Assembly (NCBI GenBank): GCA_025174535.1
Contig: JALBUN010000003.1
Coordinates: 2,004,993-2,068,992, forward strand
Length of the DNA stretch: 64,000 bases
Source: Cantharellus purpuraceus
Lineage: Eukaryota; Basidiomycota; Agaricomycetes; Cantharellales; Hydnaceae
Direction: 5' to 3'
This document shows positions 18,445 through 29,404 of this stretch, piece after piece. The notes under the pieces were generated by a model that had not been told where the DNA came from, did not search any database, and saw nothing but the letters and a program-made list of their open reading frames with translations. The translations under genes and the position numbers were made by a program. Position 1 is the stretch's first letter, and each line of letters begins with the position of its first letter.

Positions 18445-20800
18445 TCAAGGGAAATTACCAGCCTGCCCAAAAAAATCCGAAGGAATATCACTCCGCCTCA
18501 TTCTTTCTCCGTTCTGAAATTTATAATCATTTTCATTTTTTACGCGTTTCCTTTTCCCCTTTCCCTTATCTACCTCAGGCTCCATCTCCGACTCCTCATC
18601 ACTCTCTACATCCGACACCCAATCCTTCTCATCTCCCATGTCTGAATCCTCGTCCAATGGGGCCATGAACTTCCGCAACTGACATAACTCGGCTGTCCAA
18701 CGACCCTCTAGAACCTCCTTCCATTTCATTGTCCTCACCAAGTCTACTAACAGCCCCTCCATCCGCCAAAGGTGCTCCGACTGCAGGTTAACCAGCCTGA
18801 TAAGCTGGCCCATGGTGCTATTGGGCACAGAGACACGCCCCGTACCTGCACCGGTCATTGCCCCTTCCGATCCAACGCCGCTACCCCTGGCTGCCACACC
18901 ACCTGTCTCAGTCCGCCTCTTTTTGGTCAGACAACCCTCCGATTCCTTCTCTGCCCCTCCTTGTACCACTAGTCGGGGCTTGACGCTCCAACTCTGGGGA
19001 TCGAACTTCCCATCGATCCTACACCCTCCTTTCCGACCCCGACAACAATTGCAGGACTGAAGGCGGCGAGTTGGGCCGGTAGGCCACACACACTCCACAC
19101 CCGCATCACAACATAAGTCGCAAGTTACGCCGGGTCCACCAAATGGCTCTGTTGGAGCCAGAGCCTTGGGTGGTCCGCCCCTTCTTGCTGTGGCCTCCAA
19201 GCGTTCCCTCTCCTCCTCCTTGTCCTGCTGTTCTGCTGCCACCTTCTCCATCTCACGCTTGCGAAGCTGGATCGCCGACCTCGCAACACGCAGCTCCTTC
19301 TTACAGGTCGCCAACATGCGACTCTCCGCCTTGCACCATATGACCCTCCAGTCCGCCTCCCGCTTCTCCGTATCAGCACTCAGGTAGGCCTTCAGTGAAA
19401 AGACCGCGACGTCGAGGTTCTTCTTAGTGGTAGTGGCATAGAGCTCTGCTCTTTTGCGAGCCTCGACCGCAGCTACCCAAGCCATCTCCTCATAGGAATT
19501 CAAAGTAGGATCTGGCTCCGCATCCGTCCCAACATCCACACCCGCCTCAGGCTCCACATTTGCGTCGAGCTTCATATTGGCATCAGGATCCGCTTCCACC
19601 TCCGCCCTCTCTGTCTCCGCCGCATCATCTTCCTCAGCTGCCCCCAACTCAAATAAGGGCCGTGCCCACAGACATAACAGCGAGTCCTCTGCAGTGACAG
19701 TCTTTGAACGAGTCATCTCCATCCATGTAATGGAGATGATGGCGACTTCCGGAGTCCCTGGCCATATGGGCACGCTCAGACTTCCTGGGTGGCTGGTTTC
19801 CCCTGCCCCGGTCACCTCCTCCTCTACCTCCATGACGCTTGTTCGGAATCATGTCAGTATACAATATTCTGATGTATATCTCATATACATCAGAATTTCA
19901 ATGATACATAAAGCCAGGGAGTTACAATTTGAATATCTTAAAAGATTTTGGATGTGTGAAATTTTCATAAATATAAACATATATTCTATATTTTAATAAA
20001 CTTTAAAAGATAAGACATTTGGTTGAGATGAACATAATCATTTACATGTACATAATAGGAATGTATGTATTAATATAATTGGTATTATATAGGTTATTTA
20101 GATATACAAATACCAGGTGGGGATTAAAGATAGTTCAAATTATGTTACAAGTATTGTATAAGAAAGAATCAATGATATTTGGATGTTCCCTCAAGAGAGT
20201 TGCCACCACTAAATGGGGAAAAAACAATTATTTCTGAGAATTATGTCAAAATATCAAAATATGTTTTAATCTAGTATATTGTGTAAAATTTGAGAATCAT
20301 GTTGAAATATGAAAATAAGTTTGAATTGAAGTGTATTGTGTAAAATTTGAGGAAAATAGGTTGTATATACGTATTTGTTGTATTTCTGAACAAGCGTCCA
20401 TGGCCGCCTCTAACTCGTGCGCCTGCTCCTCCACTTCTTTCAGTCTTGCAGCCTCCATTGCTGCCACAAGTTCCTTCACCATGCAGGCCCTCTCGGCCTT
20501 CGCTTCCTCCTCTTTCCTTCTCCGTTCCGTTTTTGCCGCCTCTTTCCGTCACTGCTCCTCCTCCTCCTTCCGTCTCCATTCTGCCTCCTCCTCCTCCTTC
20601 CATCTCCATTCTGCCTCCTCCTCCTCCTTCCATCTCCGTTCTGCCTCCTCCTCCTCCTTCCATCTCCGTTCCGCCTCCTTCCGTCTCCATTCCGCTTCCT
20701 CCTCCTCCTTCCGTTTCCGCTCCTCCTCCTCTTCCTTCCATCAGGCCAAGAGCAACTGCTCAAGCTTGGCCACGCTCATGCTTGTCAAAGGGTTTGACAT
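18445..20800 (-). pseudogene. Antisense Glu/Arg-rich Cys-cluster gene, copy 2, split by the 565-bp repeat
   Basis: Minus strand, ATG at 20800-20798. The first 134 codons run to HELEAAM at 20399. Copy C of the 565-bp repeat follows (19834-20398), then the frame resumes at 19830 with EVEEEVTGAG and runs to a stop at 18445. Without the insertion it would be 595 residues: coiled coil (residues 25-110), acidic region, Cys cluster (CDLC...CNCCRGRKGGC), a second helical region (LIRLVNLQSEHLWRMEGLL) and a Lys-rich tail (KGKGKRKRVK). Outside the insertion the frame is fully open, so insertion is recent relative to pol decay. Function unknown; position between pol and the 3' LTR is the notable point. 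Confidence 0.75.
19834..20398 (+). mobile_element. 565-bp repeat, copy C (solo)
   Basis: Same ends as copies A and B: GACGCTTGTTCGGAA and, inverted, GACGCTTGTTCAGAA, one mismatch in 15. CAT flanks both sides (19831-19833, 20399-20401). The target reads TACCTCCATGGC when the insert and one CAT are removed, as in the uninterrupted copy 1, so this is a clean insertion with a 3-bp duplication. Its hairpin loop is CTC where A and B have GAG. Confidence 0.9.
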
Positions 20801-20939
20801 CGTTGAGGATAAGACCTCAATCATGCCCCTCCTTTTATGTCTCCAGACCCCCAGCATAACTCCGACCGTGCCCAATCGTCTCACCTATTCAATCCACAGA
20901 CATGAGGCCTCAGGGGCTCAGCCTTAAATGGAGAGATAC
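20801..20939 (+). other. Chromovirus 3' untranslated segment and leader of antisense copy 2
   Basis: Matches 259-399 inverted. Ends AAATGGAGAGATAC before the LTR at 20940. On the minus strand it carries CATAAAAGG where copy 1 has TATAAAAGG. Confidence 0.65.
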
Positions 20940-21481
20940 TGTTATGACTATATTCATTAACGCCCAGATCCCCGTCCGATCCCCTCAGATCCCCACGCAT
21001 ATGAAATCTATACTCCATTTGGAAACCGCTACATCTCCATTTACCTGTCCGATTGTCACCGCTGATTCCGCCCATCCGCCTCTGGTTCCGATTGATGCAT
21101 CAGCATCACCATAGGAACCCGGACATCCATCCCCATTGGACTCGGACATACTCACGTAAGGCCATCAGCCTCGGAGACCCATCACCGGAGTAATTATTAT
21201 TAGATTTCAAATATGTATTTAAGTTGCCCAACTGGGGACTTCATTCCCCAGTTCAAATATTGAATCACACCTAGCTCCTAAGTCCAATCCTAACTCTCTA
21301 AAAGTCATACTCCGTCTCCGAAATCTCAGACACCAGTATTAGTGAGGGTGCAGCACATAAGCTGAAGCCAAGTCCGTTCTGACCCCTACGACATACTCCA
21401 ACTCCAACCCAACCTCTGACCCAACCTCTGACCCAACCTCTGATCCAATCTCCAACTCCCAATTGGACCTAGTGCGTAACA
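20940..21481 (+). repeat. LTR-A, full length (542 bp), 3' LTR of the plus-strand element
   Basis: Runs TGTTATGACTATATTC...CCTAGTGCGTAACA. It is the 3' LTR for the pol at 17166-18391. It sits within further LTR-A sequence. Confidence 0.85.
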
Positions 21482-21867
21482 AGTGTGTAAATCAGCATCA
21501 CCATAGGAACCAGACATCTGTCCCCGTCGGACTCGGACATACTCATGTAAGGCTGTTGGCCTCAGAGACCCATCACCAGAGTAATTATTAGATTTCAAAT
21601 ATGTATTTAAGCTGCTTGACTGGGGAATTCATTCCCCAGTTTGAATATCGAATCATGCCTAGTTCCTAAGTCTGATCCTAACTATCTAAGTTGTACTCTG
21701 TCTCCGAAATCTCAGACACCAGTATTAGTGAGGGTGCAGCACATAAGCTGAAGCCAAGTCCGTTCCGACCTCCATGACGTACCCCAACCCCCTCCCCAAC
21801 TCTGACCAAACCTCCAACCCAACCTCTGACCCAATCTCTGATCCCCAATTTGGACCCAGTGCGTAAC
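21482..21867 (+). repeat. LTR-A, partial, forward
   Basis: From about 21490 (AATCAGCATCACCATAGG) it matches the 3' two-thirds of LTR-A and ends CCCAGTGCGTAACA. It is probably the interrupted host copy of the LTR at 20940. Confidence 0.75.
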
Positions 21868-22087
21868 AACCTGTCCATCTGATCATCATCACTATTCCTG
21901 CCCATCTGTCTCTGGTTCCAATTGATGCATCAGCACCACCATAGGAACCTGGACATCTGTCCCTGTCAGACTCAGACATAATCATGTAATTCACTGAAGT
22001 AATTATTATTAGATTTCAAATATGTATTTAAATCATACAACTGGGGACTTCATTCCCCAGTTTGAATATCAAATCACATCTAGGTAT
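21868..22087 (+). repeat. LTR-A, partial, forward, second fragment
   Basis: Matches the middle of LTR-A (GTTCCAATTGATGCATCAGC and the palindrome region) and fades near 22080. Confidence 0.65.
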
Positions 22088-22203
22088 TATGACTATATTC
22101 ATTAACACCCAGATCCCTGTCCAATCCACCCAGATCCCTGTCCAATCCACCCAGATCCCTGTCCAATCCACCCAGATCCCTGTCCAATCCACCCAGATCC
22201 CTT
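22088..22203 (+). repeat. LTR-A start with a 21-bp tandem repeat
   Basis: TATTATGACTATATTC is a mutated LTR-A start. It leads into five tandem copies of ATCCCTGTCCAATCCACCCAG (22111-22203). Other LTR-A copies have one or two such units. This marks the right edge of the mobile block. Confidence 0.8.
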
Positions 22204-23683
22204 CTCAATTTGCAGGCAATTGACCCCAAGTTTGTCATCATTTTGAACTTGAAGTCCACACGCACACCTGAAAATTTTTGCATTACAATCTGTTTATTGG
22301 TGAGCATTCTGTTATTAGCCACAACAACAGCTCTCACTGAGGAAATTCATAATTCCTCTGGCGCATCATATTTGCAGTTGGGCTCATTCTGGACTGGAAT
22401 CAAACAGTATGTAGATACATATACAGTGTTTGCATGGTGCAACTATCTTCCCAGAATGAACGTTTCTTCATCTACTGGAAAACCATCGTCTCACTAGCTG
22501 TTCGCACCACGGACGGTGGTGCCATAGAAGCAAGCTCTATGTTCGAATATGGGGGCTATTATTACCTCTTCACCTGTTGGCATCTCTGCTGCAAAGGGAC
22601 CTCGAGCACGTACGTGTCGTGCGGTCTACCTCGTAAAAACCGTGAATTTGACACATGCTAATATGAGATAAATATAGTGTCAGCGGTCCATTCACGGATA
22701 AGTCCCGGCTGGTGGAGGTTCGTCAACGTTTTGAACTTGGATTCATCTGACATTTATTGTCACAGGGAGCCGAGTCCTTGGTACACACGGTTCTGTGAGT
22801 TTTAAGTGACGTATCGGAAAGCCTGGCTGCTTAGACTCCTTAGATCATCGGACCCGGCGGGCAATCAGTCTTCTTGGATGACGACGGCCCTATCCTTGTG
22901 TATCGTGGGTCATTTATAGTTCTGATGCGGCAGAAATGTGTTATTGAGCGTCTCCAGACTATTACGTCTCTGCAGGAAACTTCGTGGGTTGTTCTCTCTA
23001 GCCCTTGTGTCTATGAAACCCAAGTAACACTGACCCGCCCGTGTTGGTTTAGTTAGGCATCAATCGCTTGGATTTTTCGTCAGGATGACCGGCGGCTGTG
23101 TAAGACTGTGATGCGGGATGCAGATTATTATACCCTTTTTACCAGGCAACTGGATTTGACATTAAAAAAAAACATGCCTGTCATACAATTACATCGGCCT
23201 TGAGCAGCGCTTGTGAATTTTTATCTAGCGTTAGGTTTATGAATAGCTGACTCCTTGCTTTGTTTAATCCTTACACCCACAGGTACCACAGGTGCTATTA
23301 CTGTGCAGTAAGTACTGCTGCGATTTCAAGTGCTTACATAAGTGACTATTTTGAAATCCGCCAAGCGTATGTTTACATAAGGGTCGTAAGATCATGAAAA
23401 AAATGCAGATATCACTTATGGGACGACAGCTGGATCGCCTATAAGAATAAGAAGCCTCGAATAGTGTCCACGCTCACACCCTCACCTACTCCTCCTTCCA
23501 TACGCCAAACGGTGAGTCACAATCTCTACCGGCTTTCATGATGCAACTTTATCTGCAATCTTCGCGACGTGCTTACAGCACGCTGGGGTGAATTCCTTCG
23601 GGAACCATTCAAGTCTCTGACCTGTCACTTCCGATCTTGTCGTGTTTGTACTTAGAAGTTGACCCCATTCTGTGTTCACACAG
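22204..23683. other. No gene recognised
   Basis: Transition from repeats to unique DNA. A 95-codon open stretch at 22210 has one hydrophobic segment but no ATG context or homologue that I recognise. The last 200 bases, with pyrimidine tracts (CTCACACCCTCACCTACTCC, 23469-23488), look like the promoter of the ERG6-like gene. Confidence 0.5.
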
Positions 23684-24985
23684 ATGACCACTAATGCTTC
23701 CGACGGACGCGTTGACTCGCGTATTCAAAACTATACTGGTTTCTGGCAGAAGGATACGCTGCAAGACTCTAAAGTTGACCTGGACACACGAGTGGAGAAT
23801 TACACCGAAGTGATCAACGGTGAGAGTGATCCATGAATATTTCACACTTTGTTAGCTGATGAAGTGTAGGCTACTATGACGGAGCCACGGAATTGTACGA
23901 GTATGGATGGGCACAGTCGTTCCATTTCTCTCGTTTCTACAAAGGGGAAGGCTTTCATCAATCAGTGCGTCGTGTGTTTGCTTTATCTTTTGCGAGTCGT
24001 TGACCGTTATATGTCTAGCTGGCACGGCACGAGCATTATCTTGCGGCACAGATGCAGCTCAAGCCGGGGATGCGTGTCCTCGATGTTGGCTGCGGTGTCG
24101 GCGGACCTGCGCGAGAGATTGCGTGTTTCGCAGACGTCCGTATTATTGGTGTAAATAACAATGACTTTCAAATCGGCCGGGCGCGCAAGTACACCGCTAG
24201 GCAAGGTTTACAAAATGAGGTTACGTTTGTCAAGGGCGACTTTATGAAACTGTCTGAACAGTTTGGGGAGGACTCTTTTGATGCTGGTGAGCAGCTTCTG
24301 CGGCTGGAGGTGACAACGTCAATTGACCCGATATGGCTTGTAGTATATGCGATCGAGGCGACGGTCCATGCACCAACATGGGAGGGCATATATGGTGAAA
24401 TCAAGAAAGTTCTCAAGCCTGGAGGCATTGTGAGTTGACTCTCCTGATTCATATGATCTTCCCTCAGCCTTGCTGTAGTTTGGTGTGTACGAATGGTGCA
24501 TGACAGACATTTGGGATCCATCCATTCCAAGTCACAAAGACCTTGCACATCGCATCGAGCTCGGTAATGGCATCCCACAAATGCGGCCCGTCTCCTCCTG
24601 TCTGGCGGCCTTCAAGGCCGTTGGCTTTGAAATCCTACACCAAGAGGACCTTGCCGAGCGCAGCGATGCGGTTAAATGGTACTACCCATTAGAAGGCGAC
24701 ATACGGAAAGCTCAGACGCTTTGGGATATACTCACATGCTGGCGAACGAGCTGGAGTGGAAAGCTTGTCACACAAAACGTGATATGGTTGATGGAAAAGA
24801 CGGGATTGGCGCCAAAAGGTACATATGATGTTGGCGAAGCGTTGATCGTAGCTGCGGATTCTCTGGTAGCAGGTGGACAAACGAAGGTAGATGTCAACAT
24901 TCCACTGGGTTATATGTTGCTGATGTTCCCGTTATAGCTTTTTACGCCAATGCTTTTAGTCATTGCTCGGAAGCCTGAAGTATAG
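23684..24985 (+). CDS. ERG6: Sterol 24-C-methyltransferase (ERG6-like)
   Basis: Six exons by hand: 23684-23819, 23870-23964, 24019-24286, 24344-24429, 24479-24886 and 24938-24985, giving 346 residues. It transfers a methyl group from S-adenosylmethionine to C24 of the sterol side chain in ergosterol synthesis, on the ER or lipid droplets. Motifs: the N-terminal [19 protein letters not shown] block, SAM motif [29 protein letters not shown], the [19 protein letters not shown] region, and KVLKPGGI. The C-terminal sterol methyltransferase region includes [15 protein letters not shown] and ends [14 protein letters not shown]. Length fits the family. All introns are 50-57 nt and keep the frame, so the gene looks functional. 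Start chosen for frame and family N-terminus. It may be one of several paralogues. Confidence 0.9.
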
Positions 24986-25822
24986 TCTTGATTGTATCCA
25001 TACATAGCCCTCCTTTATCCCATCATCATGGAGCCTTTCTGATGCAAACGATGTCCTACGGTATATACCATTTTACTAATTGGCAAGAGCTTGCGAAGGT
25101 GTGATGCAGGGCTCATTCCTAGCTGAATTGCTGCAAGTGTTGTCGCGTGCCGTTGCTCGATCAGCTACCGGTTAATTATCGCCATTGACTTTCTTATGCC
25201 ATGAAATGGCAGCCAAGTGCAAGTCTGCTTGAAGTGGCATACGCTACCGTATGTATTCCCAGATTGGCGCTAACGAGCGTAGTGACGATAAGTACTGCTC
25301 CAAACGCTGCTCGTAACGCGTGACACGAACGGGACACGTGACTAGAAAAAGGTTGTGGTCACATACTCTTTTGGTCCCGTCCAGGGCCATTTTCGGTCAT
25401 CCTGTGGAAACAATAGCATCCCGGTACTGTGACCTCTCAGCAACACAGGTAAGCGGCTTACTATCCGCATTCTTGGAGATAGAATCGGAATCTCAAAGAC
25501 TTTATTATGCTGTCCTTTACCGTTAGACGCAGCTTACAAGAGCAGAGGCACTTTATCAGTGTGACACAAAAGCCACCGAGGAGACAGAACTGCCATCTGG
25601 CGAGTCATTATTCATTTTAGCAACGGTAAACATGGTAAGGCGGTCCGCGCACGGTCTCGTGTTGGGTTCCAAGCTGCAGCTGTTCACAATCAAGTCATGG
25701 GGCGGCGGAAACTATAAAGCTGACTGAAATGCAGCCGGCTCAGGAACAATGCATTCCTCTCGTCGGATCAGTTATAAACGAAAGTACTGTTGGGACTCGT
25801 GGTTCTGGGTTGATTCGCAACC
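24986..25822. other. No gene recognised
   Basis: Intergenic between the ERG6-like gene and tannase 1. A TATA-like CTATAAAG lies at about 25712, 110 bases before the tannase ATG. Nothing else seen. Confidence 0.5.
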
Positions 25823-27529
25823 ATGCCATACCTTCTTGCAGCTCTGTTAGGCCTAAACTCTGTGATCGCGGCATTGGCAGCCACTTCAGCGCATGGTTCG
25901 CCATCTGAGAGATGCGCGGCTTTGAAGAAAAACCTTCGGCTGGAAAACACGACGATCATTGATGCAGTACATGTTACCGCAGGATCCAATATTACGACCC
26001 CTGGATCATGTCAGTCGTCTGCTATTTCTACAGCAGCTGTGTGTCGAGTGCAGGCTGTGGTCAATACGACCTCGACATCGGCTGTCCACTTTGAGGCATG
26101 GCTTCCCGATGAGTGGTTCGGTAGATTTCTTGGTCTTGGAAATGGCGGACTCGGGGGATGTGGGTTTTTCGCAGTTGTGTCCCCGATTTTCTGATATATC
26201 CCGAGCAGGCATCGACTATCTCAATCTCGACTATGGCAGCACTCTCCACTTTGCAAGCGTAGGGTCCGATAATGGCCATGACGGCACCGATGGACATCAG
26301 TTCCTTAACAGTCCAGAAATTATCAACGACTTTGCCTTTCGCGCCATTCATGTCGAGGTAGTCTTGGGAAAACAAATTGTTGATGCATACTACGGTACCC
26401 CCCATTCCAAGTCGTACTATCTAGGCTGTTCCACAGGTGGACGACAGGCCATACAATCATCACTCCTATATCCCGACGATTTCGATGGACTCCTTGCCGG
26501 GAGCCCCGCGACGGATTTCAATCACCTTAGTAGTTGGCAGGCGATGCTGGGACGATTCGTCGGTGCTCCTTTGAATACCACAGATGCGTTCATACCTGCT
26601 ACACTCTGGCCCATTATCTCACAAGAAATAATGAAGCAATGCGACGGCTTGGATGGAGTCGAGGACGGAATCATCACGGACCCAGACCAATGTGTATTCC
26701 GACCTGAGGCTCTCCTTTGCTCAGCACAGCCAAAGACGAATAATTGCATCACCACTCCTCAAGTCGATGCCCTCAGACAAATTTATCAGCCTCTTTTCGG
26801 GACGGAAGGTCAATTATTGTATCCGCGTTACGACCCACTTGCTGAGTCCCTTGGGGAGTTTGTCAACATGTTCAGTGGAGACATATTCTCTATTGCACGT
26901 GTGAGCATATCTAGTCAGACTTCTCTGACCTTTTCAATAACGAAAGATAACTTCATAGAATTGGTTCCAGTTTGCGATATTCAATGATACAGCGCACTCG
27001 TTTGACAACTTCAGTCTGAAGGATGTCGAGTTTGCCGACACCATCAATCCAGGAGGTATTGCTACTTATAATGGCGATCTCTCTGCATTCAGAAACAGGG
27101 GTGGGAAGATAGTTACTTACCATGGCCGCCAAGATCAGGTAAACATTTCAATCTCCTAAACATTGTGTGCAATGACGAGCGTCTCTTAAGCTAATATCCT
27201 CCGACAACTCGATCCGGTTTTACAACCTCATATCCTCAGTACTATCTCTTCCCAATTTAGACGACTTCTACCGTCTGTTCCTCGTCCCCGGTATGCAGCA
27301 TTGCGTCGGAGGCCCGGGTGCGTGGGCGTTTGGCCAGGAGGGAAGCATGTCGAATCTAGTCAATGCGTCCTCAAACAACGCGCTTTTGGCACTGGTGGAC
27401 TGGGTGGAGAAGGATGATGCACCTAAGCAGATTATAGGGTCTAATCCAGGAACTAAGGCACAGAGGGCGCATTGCAGGTATCCCCAAAGAAGCGTTTTTA
27501 ATGGGAAGGAATTCCAATGCGAAGCCTGA
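25823..27529 (+). CDS. Tannase/feruloyl esterase family protein, intact
   Basis: Four exons: 25823-26159, 26209-26900, 26959-27138 and 27191-27529, giving 515 residues. Secreted ester hydrolase that acts on gallate or ferulate esters of plant material. It starts with a signal peptide (MPYLLAALLGLNSVIAALAA). It has the family's CS-D-HC layout: nucleophile in GCSTGGRQAIQS, and the His in GMQHCVGGPGAWAFG, whose neighbouring Cys pair with each other in the family. The lid and calcium region DGLDGVEDGIITDPDQC is present. Final Cys residues are at HCRYPQR and QCEA. Introns keep frame. Substrate (tannin, feruloyl or other) cannot be told from sequence. It is paralogous to 29405-30597 and 31018-33161. 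Confidence 0.9.
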
Positions 27530-27880
27530 GGGGTTCTTGTGGTGAATGCACCAGAAATACAATAAAGTGGAGGAGGGATGCACTTGTATCGTTCATGATG
27601 CTGCCATTCGCATGTGTGGAGATGCATGAGTATGTAACATTTGGTTTGGGAGCCATGACAGCTGCGAAGAATCGATGGAGTAAGGTATAGTGAGGCAGGT
27701 GCAATTCAGCAGAGAAACTTAGATCCACACGTGATGCAAAACGATATCTGTCCGAAGATCTAAGCCGCAAACCCGTGTGTGCCCTTTTCAAGGACACTGA
27801 TTGATTGTAGTGTGTGTGTGCCGGCACATTGAGAGAACCGCCCTCTTGTAAAATAAGGGTTCCTCCCACATGAATCAATT
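27530..27880. other. No gene recognised
   Basis: 3' flank of tannase 1. Nothing seen except AATAAA-like sequence (ATACAATAAAGTGG at about 27556). Confidence 0.4.
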
Positions 27881-28512
27881 ACTATAGGTCACGCAGTTCG
27901 GACACCCCCTCTAGCAGCTCATTTGAGTATAGTTTTTTAATATTTACTGCCTGTTACCTCGCTGAGCAGGTTGCTTTATCAATGCTCACTGACAGGGCTA
28001 AGAACTGACATAAAAGCTGGGGGAAGCCCATGGAAAGCAGCAAATCCTTACACCCACACAGGAAAGGGTGCTTGCCGAATGGTGCAAACAGTCATCAAGT
28101 ACCGGTCGTTCTTAGAGTGGTGTAGTATCCCGCACACACGCACAACGACTAACCGGCACATATCCTAGGAAATGGATCTATAATTTCTGGAAGCAACATC
28201 CCGAACTTACAGTGGCAAAAGTAAACAAGCTCAACCCGAAGTATCTTGAACCATAGAGACCAAGCTCAACGGTATCCCGGGCCATCTCTTCCATTGGTTT
28301 CCCCTAGCACTTCAGACCCATATTACTATATTACAATACCTACAATACTCATGGTAATTATTTAATGAATAGAGGCCGGTTCATAAATAGTCTTACACTT
28401 CGTGTTTGAGTGACTGACCGATTCCCGCTCTTGCCGCGACCGGAGTCAATAACGCTATCAAGAGCGTGACTGATCGACTGGAGGGGGTGTCCGAACTGCG
28501 TGACCCTATAGT
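27881..28512. mobile_element. Short non-autonomous DNA transposon (about 0.63 kb)
   Basis: The left end, ACTATAGGTCACGCAGTTCG at 27881 and on to CCCCCTC at 27911, recurs inverted at 28481-28512 with one extra base. That gives inverted ends of about 31 bp. The outermost TATA is symmetric, so a TA duplication is possible but cannot be proved. No ORF inside. The transposase source is not in the window. Confidence 0.7.
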
Positions 28513-29404
28513 GCATATTGGATGCACATTGCGTGTTTCATTCCAGGGCTTCTGAAGACCAAACTTCGACCTTATTGAACTCACTGGCATTTCGACACTG
28601 GGCTGCCTGTTCTCGCACGTAATCTTGAATATTCAAGCTCAAGGGACAGTCATCTTTTACCTGCAATTCTGGATCTTTCATCCTTGCTTATGAAGCATAG
28701 AAGCCTGAAGTTCAAACCTTTGCCAAAGCTGCTCGCCTCGGCTCCGGCAGATACCGAGCTAAGCTGCACTGCAGTGGATGCAATCACGTCTCAAAAAGAA
28801 TATCCGGTGCCCTTAGGTAGCGTACGTCGCTTGCGTCTGCTTCCTGCGTGTATTCGGCCATTGCACACGAAGGAATAACCACGTTGTAACTGTCATGAAT
28901 GATACGCATCGCATTTCACCGTACCTCACAATCAATCTCGAACTTTATCCGAACATCAGACACCAAACGATCATGTTACCACCGCACACACGAACCTCCG
29001 TCCGTTTAACCAATCACCGAGTACACTCAGGAGTAATAGGTCTATATGCCAAATTTTATATTTGTAACTATCCTATTGATTCAACCTCCCCTCTATGTCT
29101 GATTGCTCCAGCTTACTTGTTAAACATATCCAATCCACATCTCGTTTTATACATCTACATTCACTAATCCATCACACGGTCAATTTCTCTCCTATCTGTA
29201 TATATGACGTCATGTTCATGATCCGGATGCCAAGCTCATTCTCATATGTATAAGCACGCGTACTGCCAATATGTAGTTCTGTAGTTAAAAAAACCGAATT
29301 GTATTCCACTCACCGATTCATCATTATCTTTCTGAAAATCCAGTTATATACTGGAATACTACGCTCTCGCTATACATCTTGTCTACTTAATCTCACAACA
29401 GTAT
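28513..29404. other. No gene recognised
   Basis: AT-rich in its second half. It separates the short transposon from the tannase relic, which lacks its 5' half. The missing half is not found here. Confidence 0.4.

Noticed and set aside
22204..23683. tRNA or other RNA gene in the unique spacers
   Set aside because: I looked for the conserved T-loop (GGTTCGA) and for paired arms and found none that fold into a tRNA.
24019..24985. Biosynthetic gene cluster around ERG6, tannases, FAD monooxygenase and P450
   Set aside because: The genes are spread over 35 kb with unrelated housekeeping genes between, no backbone enzyme is present, and two of them are pseudogenes.
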